From Salvator merianae (Eukaryota; Chordata; Lepidosauria; Squamata; Teiidae): a DNA stretch of 64,000 nt. Numbering within the stretch: the stretch's first letter is position 1; every line of letters starts with the position of its first letter. This document shows positions 54,058 to 63,867 of the stretch, in pieces. A program made the position numbers and the translations under genes. The stretch covers positions 11,812,056 to 11,876,055 of the forward strand of contig QVOM02000126.1 of the NCBI GenBank assembly GCA_003586115.2, read 5' to 3'. Under the pieces are notes generated by a model that was not told the origin of the DNA, made no database searches, and was given only the letters and a program-made list of their open reading frames with translations.

Positions 54058-54486
54058 ACCAAAATGGAGAGTGGTCTGCAAACCATGTCCTACAAGGAAC
54101 GGTTAAAGGACCTAGGAATGTTTGGCTTGCAGAAGAGAAGACTGAGAGGGGCATGATAGCTGTTTTCAAGTATCTGAAGGGCTGTCACAGTGCAGAGGGA
54201 TTGGCCCTATTCTCAGTTGCACAAGAAGGAAGGACTAGAAAGAGTGGGGTGAACCTTCAAGGGAGTAGATACAGGCTAGATATTAGGAAAAACTTTCTGA
54301 CCGTAAGGGCAATCAGTCACTGGAACAGGTTGCCACAGGAGGCGGTGGGCTCTCCTTCGCTGGAGATCTTTAAGGAGAGGCTGGACGGACGTCTGTCTGG
54401 GATGCTTTAGTGAATCCTGCACTGAGCAGGGGGTTGGACTGGATGACCCTGGAGGTCCCTCCCAACTCTATGATTCTATGATTCTA
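54058..54486 (+). mobile_element. CR1-a LINE 3' end
   Basis: The reading QTMSYKERLKDLGMFGLQKR continues after a one-base frameshift near 54150 into MIAVFKYLKGCHSAEG and NRLPQEAV. The 3' end has GAGCAGGGGGTTGGACTGG and ATTCTATG octamers. Confidence 0.93.
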
Positions 54487-54740
54487 CCCATGTGGCCGCC
54501 CAGCAGTGGTCAGAGTGATTTACCATGCCTCCTTTGTGCAGGCGTCACACTAAAAGAGACCCATTTCCAGGGTCACTTCTGGCACACCAGAGACCTTCTC
54601 CTCCAAGCTGAATTCTCATCTTCAAAGAGAGCGCAGGGCAAGGGGGGGGGCATGTGGATATTATGCGCCCTGCCCCTGCTCAGTGCCAACAGTGGGTGAG
54701 TGCAGCCCATCATATTGCAAAAGCCTTGTGGTTTATTGGA

Positions 54741-55161
54741 GGGCCTTTTCACACTCTCCACCTTAGAATGGGATAATTATTCTTAGGTGGAGCAGTTTCC
54801 GCGGTGTGACACCCGTCTGCCTGCTGCAAGGGCTAGAACAGCCCCGAACTGGGCTTCCAGCCCTTGCAATGCAAATGCTGGCCACTCACCATGACAGCGG
54901 CCATGAAAAGGTCCGGCTGCTACCACGGCGACTGGGGACACAGGGCAAAACTGTACAGTTGCAGCCATGCCATGCCATGCCATGCCATGCCATGCCACGG
55001 CCTGCAGCATTCACACCCGGAAGTAAGTTTGGACGCTGCTTACCGGGAGAAAGTCCAGCTGCTCCCAGGTCAGCTGTGGACAACAGTCAGGAACATCTGC
55101 AGACACTCCTGGTCACTCTGGCCTCCGCAAAATGTGGATGCACTTAAGTCTGAGCAGGTCT
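54741..55161 (+). mobile_element. HPM group A element
   Basis: It starts GGGCCTTTTCACACTCTCC. The left stem CCACCTTAGAAT is paired with a shortened TTCTTAGGTGG. The body has GGAAGTAAGTTTGGACGCTGC and CCAGCTGCTCCC. It ends TCTGAGCAGGTCT. The pentamer array at 54965 lies inside. Confidence 0.7.
54965..54997. repeat. (CCATG)n pentamer repeat inside group A
   Basis: About six to seven units of CCATG, at the same place in the element as at 23511. Confidence 0.92.
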
Positions 55162-55340
55162 GAAGTCACCACGCCTGTTCTACTATCCTCCCATCTCCCT
55201 TAGATCTCCATGGAGTGGTTGTTTGTAGGAGACCTTGCATGTTGACCGCTCAAAGGCTATGGAACGTCCTTCTGTCTACTGATTAAAACTTTCCTTTTTG
55301 CCCAGATATTTGGACTTGGCTTAAGATAGATATTTTCAAA

Positions 55341-55557
55341 GGGTGATTCTGCACTGGCTGGTATGTGGGACCAGCAAGCCTTCTAGGATCTTCCCTTTCA
55401 CACACTGGTGCAGTCTAAGAGAGGCCCCTCCCCCTTAGACAATGCCCCCTTAGACCACCCGCTGGTGATGGGGCTTCCCTTAGACTGCAACAGCATGTGG
55501 AAGGGAGACTAATAGTACAATTGCTGGTCCTATATATCAGCTAGTGTAAAATTGCTC
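55341..55557. mobile_element. HPM group H foldback element
   Basis: It starts GGGTGATTCTGCACTGGCT and ends AGTGTAAAATTGCTC, with exact AAA repeats at 55338-55340 and 55558-55560. The arms pair through GGACCAGCAA/TTGCTGGTCC and CACTGGTGCAGTCTAAG/CTTAGACTGCAACAG. Confidence 0.75.
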
Positions 55558-55579
55558 AAAGCCTCCTCAACTTCAGTAT

Positions 55580-55870
55580 CTATAGGGGTGGGCACTCAGG
55601 ATAGGGCCTTCTCAGTGGTGACCCCCCAGACTATGGAACAGTCTCCTCCCTGTGATGTGTCAAGCATCTTCTCTTTACATTTTTAGGAGAGCAGTGAAGA
55701 TGCACCTATTTATCCTTGCCTTTGGCTAAGGACACAAGTTCCCCTCCCCACTTTCAGGCACTGCTACTGTTTTAGTATGGGTATTTTACATCCTGTTTTT
55801 TATTGTTGTAACCCACCTTGAGACCTTCGGATATAGGGCGGGACAAAAATGCTTCCTGATTTGTGGTGGA
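55580..55870 (+). mobile_element. L2 LINE 3' end fragment
   Basis: The reading RAFSVVTPQTMEQSPP, followed by FRRAVKMHLFILAFG, is the L2 ORF2 C-terminus. Its 3' UTR includes GTTGTAACCCACCTTGAGACC and GGATATAGGGCGGG. Confidence 0.78.
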
Positions 55871-56311
55871 GCTATTTGGTGCAAATGCCAAATTCAAAGG
55901 GCCTCCAAATTCCATAGGCGTCATTTTCAAAATACATTTCTGAAAGCAACCCGTCAAACTTAAAAGGAAAAACAGCTCTTTCATTTCAAACATTCAGGAA
56001 CTCTTTCATTTAGAACATTTTAACTTGATGTAGCTCAGGTTCAGTGTTTCCTCTAAGGATATGCAGGCGGAATAAACAAGGCTCTACTCATGAACCGGGA
56101 GCTGGTCCTTTGGCTCATACTTTTCCTGGGTCTTTCTGGCAGCCATATCCCCAGTCTCCTTCCTGCATTCCCCATCCCACTCCTGCTGGATTCCTTGCAT
56201 CTGAAGTGTTTTCAAAGCAAGCCAGCTCAAGGTAGTTTACAGCAGCCAACGATCAAGGCACAAATATTCTATATGAAATAGAATTAAATACAAGTGTGCA
56301 CTCTGTCTCTA
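55871..56311. other. Interval without recognised elements
   Basis: No family or exon is recognised. Confidence 0.4.
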
Positions 56312-56534
56312 AGAGCCCAGCCACACCTAAGTTTTATTTCAGCTTCAGTCCACTTTTGGATTGAAAGAACACATCAGCAAAGTGACTCATCGTTTTCTTT
56401 CCACATTATCTAACCCACAGGTGAATTTTCTGAGTTAGATAATAATGAGAGAAAACACCTTATTACTTCAGTGATGTGTTCTCTCAGTCTGAAAGTGGAC
56501 TGAAGCGGGATTAAAATTTAGGTGTGACTAGGCT
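56312..56534. mobile_element. Foldback MITE, unassigned family
   Basis: The left arm AGCCCAGCCACACCTAAG and right arm TTAGGTGTGACTAGGCTT pair. Pairing continues through CAGCTTCAGTCCACTTT against AAAGTGGACTGAAGCGGG and GAACACATCA against TGATGTGTTC, to a centre near 56425. I cannot fix a target duplication. The termini differ from the HPM and hAT groups. Confidence 0.7.
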
Positions 56535-56552
56535 TTAATAGATGAAAACCGA

Positions 56553-56950
56553 GGACCTGTTTACACTTGCAAATACCATACTAGGCCAGTAAGGATCAGG
56601 CAAAGCGACATCCATCAACACTTCACTTGCAGGAAAAGCCCCATCCCGGACCAGCAGCACTTGAAGTGTGGATGGTCAGGCCAGGGCAGGCTGAATCACC
56701 ATGGCAACATTCATGTCCCAATGGCACACCCACTCGCTGCGTCACACCCAGAAAAGGATGCGCACGCTGCTGACTGGGAGTGATCTAGCTGCTCCCGGTC
56801 AAGCTATGGACTGGTTTTTTAGCATCCCACCACTGGATGGCTCCAGGGCAGCCTGGGGCAACTTCTGAAAGTTGCTGCGGCTCTCTGGCGGAGACACACT
56901 TACCCTGTGAGTGGACCAGCGCTCACTAAGAGGTCAATGTGAACAGGCCC
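56553..56950 (+). mobile_element. HPM group F element
   Basis: It starts GGACCTGTTTACACTTGC and ends AATGTGAACAGGCCC, with flanks CGA and AGA. Internal words CCATACTAGGCCAGTAAGG, CCCGGACCAGCAGC, and GGTCAGGCCAGGGC match the copy at 37552. Near the right end a short GCGCTCACTAAG stem remains. Confidence 0.7.
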
Positions 56951-57177
56951 AGAGAATGACAACTGCTAACAAGTTTTAGTAGATTTTAAAAAAATGTATG
57001 GAAATGCTTGGTTGATTTCAATATTATACAGGATCTTCTCCGACACCGAAGATTCACTTTTATTTTTTGAACCATACAGTTCTTTTGGCACACTTTTTTG
57101 TTTCTATATTCTGCTTTTTAAAATGCAGAACTAGTCTGGATAAGTGCTACTAGAATCATTTGAGTGTCACATACATT

Positions 57178-57622
57178 GGGCCTGTTTGCACTTACAACAG
57201 TAGAATGGTCAAACTAGTATGGTTTGGGCTGGTCAGGATTGGGTATGGGGAGGAGCGTTCACACCTGTTAGTACTGGAACACTCCATGAGCTGATCAGCT
57301 GGGGCAGAAGTACGAATGGGAGCACACTAGTTCTGTCACTGTGCCTGGAATGGCCGCCAGGGTCCAGACCCCAAAGTCCAAACCTAGCAGTCCTGCCCGA
57401 TCACTATTCCAGACCAGGAAGTGGTGCAAACGCACCACTGCCGATCCACACCTGATTACACTAGTCAGCTTGGAGACTACAATTTTCTTGACCAGCGCTA
57501 TTTGGCTTCAGGTGAGCATCAGATGGGTTTCAGTGAGCTTCCGATCAGCTGTTTGCAGCTGCAAATGCTCTGTTCCAGCAAATGACCTGGAAACGTTCCT
57601 CTTGCTAAGTGCGAACAGCCCC
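57178..57622 (+). mobile_element. HPM group B element
   Basis: It starts GGGCCTGTTTGCACTTAC and ends AAGTGCGAACAGCCCC. A stem pairs GGAGCGTTC with GAACACTCC. The body has GGTTTGGGCTGGTCAGGATT and CACCTGATTACACTAGTCAG. No matching 3-bp flanks. Confidence 0.75.
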
Positions 57623-58260
57623 ATAATGCAATTCCTAAGTTTTGGTCTTTATTATACAACTTAATAAAACCAGCCCCGAGGAGCTGGACAAAATGCCTGC
57701 ATCATAGCTCACCACAAGGGGAGAGCTCTTGGAAATGGTCTGTCATACATTGTTTGGTGGTGGACTGCACCAGACACCTGTGTGTGGACAGCAGTGATCT
57801 GGTCTACCCAGCATACAGATCCTGGTGCTATTTTGTCAGGCTCCTGGAAACAGCCATAAAATAAGAAGGCCTGTGGGGAAATAAGAAAGTCCATAACCCA
57901 AAGGGAAGATTAGCCTGAAGTGTAAGATCAACTAATTGAGGACAGATACTAGTAAGCTAAAAGCTATGAAAGAAAGGAAGATGAAAAATGAAAAGACTAA
58001 GGAACATGCAGTAAAGAAACACTACCTTGACTTAGGTGAGGTCTCCACTTACCTTGGGGGGAGGCACCTTGGAAAAGCATCTAAGCCACTGTGTCTCAAC
58101 ACACGATATCAGGAAGTACCTCATGGTGAATGTGCTGCCCCAGTTTTGGATGCAAGCGACATATGGGACAGCTTTTTGGCAAAGCGTGATTTATCACCCT
58201 TGGCCACAGGCATCTCAGAATTGGTACTTGCAAAGACGTCTCCGTGTTCCAAAATGGAAT
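57623..58260. other. Interval without recognised elements
   Basis: A 108-codon plus-strand frame (57936-58262) has no recognisable domain, although parts read like an LINE-derived or processed sequence (a LGGRHLGKASK tract). The evidence is too weak to call. Confidence 0.35.
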
Positions 58261-58561
58261 AGAGGCACGGTGGTGCAGAAGGCTAAGGCACTGATCTTTC
58301 AATAGGAGGATCGGAGTTCAAGGCCCCTGTCTGCCATGTAGAGGGGATGAGCGCCCTCTACTGGCCTCTAGCTCCAGCCAACCTGGCTGTTCGAAAGCAA
58401 GTAATTGCAAGTAGATAAATAGGGAGCATCACATTGTGTGATGCAGAAGATAGACAGATGTAAGCCTTCGGGCGAAAAATAACCTTGTAAGCCGCTTTGA
58501 GTCAGCTTCGGCTGAGAAAAGCGGGGTATAAAAACCAAGTTCATCTTCATCATCATCATCT
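58261..58561 (+). mobile_element. tRNA-derived SINE, copy S4
   Basis: It starts GAGGCACGGTGGTGCAGAAG and ends GCGGGGTATAAAAACCAAG with a (CAT)n tail at 58541-58560. It is full length and closely similar to the other three copies. Confidence 0.9.
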
Positions 58562-58577
58562 TTCAGAGTGACAATCA

Positions 58578-59030
58578 GGGTCTTTTCACACTTGTTGCTA
58601 GCAAGCATCAAACATGCTTGTTAGCCAAGTGCCTCCGCCCTTTGCAGAGGCCTGAGCAGTTAGAAGTGGGCAACAGCCGCTCCTGATCGCTTCTAGCTGT
58701 CGAGAACTAATTTGTGCACCACAACCTTACCGGGAGGTGATAGTCACCTCCTGATAAGGTGCATTTGCACCTACCTGGACGCGTGATGACCAGGCCAGTG
58801 CGATCAACCAATTGTGCTTGCACAATTGCCTGATCATGCCTGCATGTTTGGCTGATTGTACCTGCACAACCCTGTGTACTGGGTGGCCCTGCCAGTTGCC
58901 AGGGCATGGCTATCTGGTTCAGGTAGGAAACCAGGGCCATGCAGCGCAGACAGTGTCAAAGCTGCATGGTCTATTCCACCTTAGAATGGGATAATTTCCC
59001 CATTCTAAGGTGGAAAGTGCGAAAACACTC
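58578..59030 (-). mobile_element. HPM group A element
   Basis: It starts GGGTCTTTTCACACTTG and ends AAAGTGCGAAAACACTC, flanked by exact TCA repeats at 58575-58577 and 59031-59033. The left stem pairs GCTAGCAAGCAT with ATGCTTGTTAGC. The right stem, at 58976-59013, pairs CCACCTTAGAATGGG with CCCATTCTAAGGTGG. A short-period CCTGATCATGCCTGCATG region sits in the middle. Confidence 0.82.
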
Positions 59031-59085
59031 TCAGTCTCTCCGGGCGCCTGTGCAGAAGCCTTTTCTCCCCAAAAGTGGAGACCCA

Positions 59086-59250
59086 GGGCCTGTTCGCTCA
59101 TAGTGAGCACCAGTCTGCCCCCTGGGTAAATGCATCTGCACCAGGGAGCTGCAGCAGGTCTCCAGAAGTTGCCACAGGCTGCCCCGGAGCCATCCAGTGG
59201 CAGACTGCTAAAAAGCAGTCCACAGCTTGACTGGGAGCAGTTGGATGGCA
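59086..59250 (+). mobile_element. HPM group C element, left fragment
   Basis: It starts GGGCCTGTTCGCTCATAG, with GGGAGCTGCAGCAGGTCTCC and GACTGCTAAAAAGCAGTCC (itself a stem), then GACTGGGAGCAG. It is truncated. The copy at 60212 shares this order. Confidence 0.6.
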
Positions 59251-59780
59251 TATCTTTTATTATAACCACTTACCTGTAAGGTGAGTGACGGAAAGGAAAG
59301 GAATGAAACTTGGGCAAAGAGACCAAACTATTTATTCCAGTCCATTTTGCAAATTGCTCTGAAACTCTGTTCATGCTCTGAGGTGTGAGGTCATTCAGAC
59401 AATGGGTTAGTTTGACATCAAGCAACTGGCAGGGGATGCCTAAAGAAGGGGAAACTGACCAGACAGGTTCCTAAACAATGTTACTTTTACTGAAATCAAA
59501 TTAGAACAACCAAAACAAATTAAAACAGTCATAAATGGTATAAGGAAGTAGCACAACATTTCCCCAGCTGGGCAAGTTAAGTACAGGTGGTGGGATTAGC
59601 TTAAGCAAACAGTCTAATTAGGAATATTGCAGTCAATCAGAAAAGTTATGGCAGAGTGACTAAGGGTCTCCAAGTTGCTGGGGGTGGGGCAGAAACTTGA
59701 AAAAAGCAGTAGTATCAGTAAAGAATAAAGAATAACAGAACCCATGAAACAGTGTAGCTGGTTTATCCCACCCTTACAGT
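59251..59780. other. Interval without recognised elements
   Basis: AT-rich and non-coding. No family is recognised. Confidence 0.4.
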
Positions 59781-59788
59781 GAATTGGA

Positions 59789-59953
59789 CAGCAGCAGCCG
59801 GCGTCTTTAAGGCTGAGTGTTCGTGTCCCACGGCTGTTCATGGGGCCTCTGGGCCTCCGTACTGCCACAGCAGGCCCGGAGGCCCCGCGAACAACCATGG
59901 TGTGCTTTGAGCGGGGCGCGAACACCCGGGCTTAAAGATGCTGACCGCCACTG
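59789..59953. mobile_element. PAL-hAT palindromic element, shortest full copy
   Basis: It starts CAGCAGCAGCCGGCGTC and ends GCTGACCGCCACTG. Exact 8-bp repeats GAATTGGA lie at 59781-59788 and 59954-59961. Part of the left arm is deleted, so pairing is less complete than in other copies. Confidence 0.92.
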
Positions 59954-60211
59954 GAATTGGATATCCCTAATTAAGCCTGATTAGTTAGGATTTCCTATAA
60001 AACTATCCTATTCTTTTCTAATGTCCCCCAAATCCCAAAGGTTCACATTTACCTGTCTTCAGGACTTCTAAATGGAGAAACTCACCACGAGTGTAGGAAC
60101 TCCAGGAGTAATGCAGCCAAATATGGAGTGTAGGAACTCAAAATTATCCCATTCAAACCTCTCTTTTTATACTTTAAGATTTGCTGTGTACAGTATATTA
60201 GCAATCATTTG

Positions 60212-60625
60212 GGGCCTGTTTGCACTTACCTCTTAGTGAGTGCCAGCATGTTCACTGGGGAGGTCTGTCTGCACTGGGGAGCTGCAGCAACTCACCAGAT
60301 GTTGGAGGCTCCCCTGAATCCAGCCAGCCGTGGACTGCTAAAAAAGCTGTCCACACACTTACCAGGAGCAACTAGCTCGCTCCTGGATGCTCTGTCCGCA
60401 CCTTCCTCCAGGTGTGGTACAGTGAGTGGGCGTGGTGGTGTGACTGTGGCTGTGGCTGCACAGTTGTGCACAGCATCCAGATCACCATGGCAATGTCTGA
60501 ACATGTGCCGGATGTTGCCGCGGCTGTTGTCATGGCGACCAGGCCTGGCCATCAGACTTTTGCAACACTTGAAGTGTAGATGGCCGCTGGCATGCTGGGT
60601 GTTTACCAGCCTAGTATGGTAAAAA
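60212..60625 (+). mobile_element. HPM group C element
   Basis: It starts GGGCCTGTTTGCACTTACC, with GGGGAGCTGCAGCAACTCACC, GGACTGCTAAAAAAGCTGTCC and ACCAGGAGCAACTAGCTCGCTCCTGG-like stems. It ends near CAGCCTAGTATGGTAAAAA, where the terminal stem is replaced by a poly-A run (60620-60636). Confidence 0.65.
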
Positions 60626-60660
60626 AAAAAAAAAAAAGTGTTGGTTAAAATGAAATCTTT

Positions 60661-61125
60661 GGCCTTTTCACACTTGCCCTGGAGACAATTCAGGCAGATT
60701 GTGGGAATGGCACATTCATACCGCAACCTGCTGCAACTGTCCCTGAGGCGTCCTGGCTGTTTCCAAGTTTTAACTGCTGTGGCCAGCTGAAATGTTGTCC
60801 ACAAACTATCCCATGGCATCAGGAATGGTGCGCCTGCACCACTTCCGGTGTTGCAGGGGAGGGACTTTTAGTTCTAACTTTCAAGGCTTCTGGGTCCAAA
60901 CCTCAAAGCTCACCCTCCTCTTGCGCACTAGATGCGACGTCCCCTCATCCAACTGCGGCAAGGGGTAGGGCGGGACTTCTGACATCAGGACATCCCACCA
61001 GGAACAGAACGGGAAGGCCTGCCATCTGCTACAGCAGCTGGACTGGAGAGAATGGCCCCAGCCATTCTCACTAGCCTGGAATTGTTTGCGGAGACAATTC
61101 CACACAGGTAAGTGCAAACCTGGCC
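60661..61125 (+). mobile_element. HPM group G element
   Basis: It starts GGCCTTTTCACACTTGCC and ends AAGTGCAAACCTGGCC. The left subterminal CTGGAGACAATTCAGGC and the right CTGGAATTGTTTGCGG..GACAATTCC can form inner stems. It is a single copy here, so the grouping is tentative. Confidence 0.6.
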
Positions 61126-61348
61126 TTGGTTTGTGGTTTACTTTACAATCACACCTCTGCATCTTCTTAAGGAGACTTGGGTTTTATTTACCACGGCATA
61201 ATCAACAATGCAAGCTGCATCGGCAGGAAAGAGGTTAGAGCTGCCACATACACAGGAGGATGGTCGACCCCAGACGTTTCAGGTCATGTTCACTTGTTTT
61301 CATGGTGCAGCTAAGCTACTTTCTCTGGAGCCTAAGGTTGGATTCACT

Positions 61349-61908
61349 GGGCCTGTTCGCACTTCCGAGGCAGACCGTTCTTGTCCACTCACTAGAACAG
61401 AGCATTCGCACTCACGCGTGCATGTACCATTCCCGATTCTCACTGAGGCTTGCCTGATACATACCTGAAGCTGGGGAAGGCTAGACAAGTAATTTGCTGT
61501 CTTGATTGCAACCTGCAAGATCAAGCGCAGATCGGGGAAGTTGCTTTCGTACTGCTTCCTGGCTCGAAATGGTGGCGGGGAGGGGCTGGCGCGGCCGTGC
61601 AGGCACGGTCCGCTGCTTCACAACCCGGTTTGGCCTTTGGGCTTCACACCCTGGTTGCCGTTTCAAAGACAGCTCCGAAGCAGTAGCTCTATGTTTTGGA
61701 TTACTAGCTCTATCTTCGCATCCATGCCCCTATGATTCGTTACCTCACTTCTTGCCTAGCAGATTCCCATCCGCACCGCTTCCTCTGCTGGTCAGCTTGG
61801 AGTCGTTTCCCGGGCTGGCAAGTGCGTACAGCACTCAACAGACTCCATCTTCACTGGCCTGAAGCCTGCTAATTAGAACGTTCTCCTCTGGTAAGTGCGA
61901 AAACGCCC
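61349..61908 (-). mobile_element. HPM group B element
   Basis: Reverse orientation: it starts GGGCCTGTTCGCACTTCC and ends GGTAAGTGCGAAAACGCCC. Flanks ACT and ATT. GAAGCCTGCTAATTAGAACG near the right end is the reversed group B left end. It is CpG-rich in the middle (GGCGCGGCCGTGCAGGC), so this may be a younger copy. Short frames here are accidental. Confidence 0.72.
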
Positions 61909-62030
61909 ATTGTCCCAATAGTGGCTTATCCTCACAGTATCCTTCCTTAGGTTTTAGCTGTACATGTGTATGCTTTTAATACTGGAGCATTTCTGTAACA
62001 AGTCCTTTCTGGAATTCAGAGCCTGGGATG

Positions 62031-62511
62031 GGGCCTGTAGGTGCTTGGAAAATGGAACATTCCAGGATGTTCCCTGGTACGGAGCGTTTGCACCTGCAAA
62101 CGGCTCCAGCTGGCCTGAACCTCACTGATGTACACCTTATCCTCACCTGAAGCTGAGTAGCGCTGCCAAAGAAAAAGCAGTTCTGAACCTGACTAGTGGG
62201 ATCAGGTGAGGTTCAGGAGTGATGCTTTCGCACCACTTCTGCGTTTGGAGCAGCACCGGGGCAGGGACTGCACAGACACACATGCACCGTCCGGCTGAAC
62301 CACCATGTTTGGTTCGGGGTCCGGACCCTGCCAACCATTCCGCAGATGGTGAGTGCATTAGTACGCTCCCATCCACACTGCTTTGAGTGCAGGTCGGCTT
62401 CTGGGGTGTTCCAGCACCAATGGGTGTGAACGCATCTCACCCTACCTAATGCTGACCGGCCCAAAACCATGCTAATTATACTGTTCCACTCCCATAAGTG
62501 CAAAAACACCC
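62031..62511 (-). mobile_element. HPM group B element
   Basis: Reverse orientation: it starts GGGCCTGTAGGTGCTTGG and ends ATAAGTGCAAAAACACCC. AACATTCCAGGATGTTCCC makes a left stem. CCATGCTAATTATACTGTTC marks the reversed left end. The 3-bp flanks differ (ATG, ACT). Confidence 0.72.
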
Positions 62512-62754
62512 ACTGTTAAGGCCCATTCACACAAGGGAGCTTCAGCAACTCTCCAGAGATTGCTACAGGCTCTCCTGGGGCCATCCAGCAATCCACAGTT
62601 TGACTGTGACCTTCTGTATCACCCCTGGTCAGCAGCATCTCCACCCTCTTTTGGGGATCTTGTTGCACTCTGTGCCTACTAAGCTTCTGCGCACTCACTA
62701 GGCAAGTGTGTCCATACCACATGGCAGCCTGGTGCACAAAATAGTAGTCCTGAA

Positions 62755-63867
62755 TAGGGATGTGCACGAAATTTCGAAGCAACGAAATTTCGTACGAATT
62801 TCGTTGCTTCGCGACATTCGCATCGAATGCGAAGTGCCCTCTCTATTGCGAAAGCGAATGGCGAAAGTCGTGGCCATTTTCGTCAATTTTCGTGACCTTC
62901 GCTACTCACCGCGAACGGCTATTTTCATCTCTTTTCGCTGCGAAAACTGCGATGCAACGAAGCTCAGTAGCTTCGTAGCCTCAAGCCTCTGCCTCTAGAG
63001 GTGGAAATTGTAATGCATCATATTAGGAAAGACGGTATTTTTTTAACTCTTCGCCTGCCTCGCAGCGATCGCACCACATGAGGATGAGAAACTCAGATGG
63101 CTAGGAGTTAATAAAACGTCTTTGATGGTGGTATATAGTTCTGCTTTTTGAAACGGAGGGCAAGACGAGGCGTCATTTTGCTGCTGCTCGGAAGTAGGGA
63201 GGGAGGGCAAGACGAGGCATCATTTCGCTGCTGCTCGGAAGTAGGGAGGGAGTTATTTCATCCTGCGGCTGCCTCCAGTCTTCTAAATTACGCGCTGAGC
63301 TGAAGGCATTTGCTTTGCGCGTCGCTGACTAAGCCTGCCCGCCTCGTAGGCGAGGTAATAATCGATCGGCATGGACGGCAGACAGCGACGAGTCGTGCCG
63401 ATAAGTTAAAGGGACAGAAGTTAGCGCGCATGCGCGCACAGACATGAGCGTCGAAAAGGCATCGAAAATGACGAAAAATCAAAGCGAAAAAAATTCCTTC
63501 GCTTGCTTTCGCTTGCTTTCGATCTGCAGTGAGGAACCCCAAACGTGCCTTCGTTGCTTTGAATCCTGCTACAAACCGGCCGGCCGTAAAAAGTAAGCTC
63601 CGTGCAATTTTTACCTTTAACGAAGCAACTCCTTAAATTAGCAACGTGGACGGTCAAATATAGAAGGGACAGGGCAGGGGGATATGTGGCGTTTGTTTTT
63701 CGCTACTTATTTCATTGATTTTGCACTTCTGTTTTTTTCGCGAAAATTTTCGCTGCGAAAACGAAAATCGCCATTTTCGCGACTTCCGTTTTCGTACGAA
63801 AACGAAGCAACGAAGCTTCGATGCATTGCGAAACAAACAAAGAAAATTCCTTTCGTGCACATCCCTA
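62755..63867. mobile_element. TAG-hAT element, copy f, long and CpG-rich
   Basis: It starts TAGGGATGTGCACGAAATTTC and ends TTCGTGCACATCCCTA. Exact 8-bp repeats GTCCTGAA lie at 62747-62754 and 63868-63875. The outer 150 bp or so pair as inverted repeats (AACGAAATTTCGTACGAA, CGAAGCAACGAAGC). The 1.1-kb inside has no domain-bearing frame, so it is non-autonomous. It is much longer than the 316-353-bp copies and retains many CpG dinucleotides. Confidence 0.88.
63155..63250. repeat. 47-bp tandem duplication
   Basis: Two units of 47 bp beginning GGAGGGCAAGACGAGGC differ at only a few positions (mostly CG to TG/CA). They lie in the middle of TAG-hAT copy f. Confidence 0.9.
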
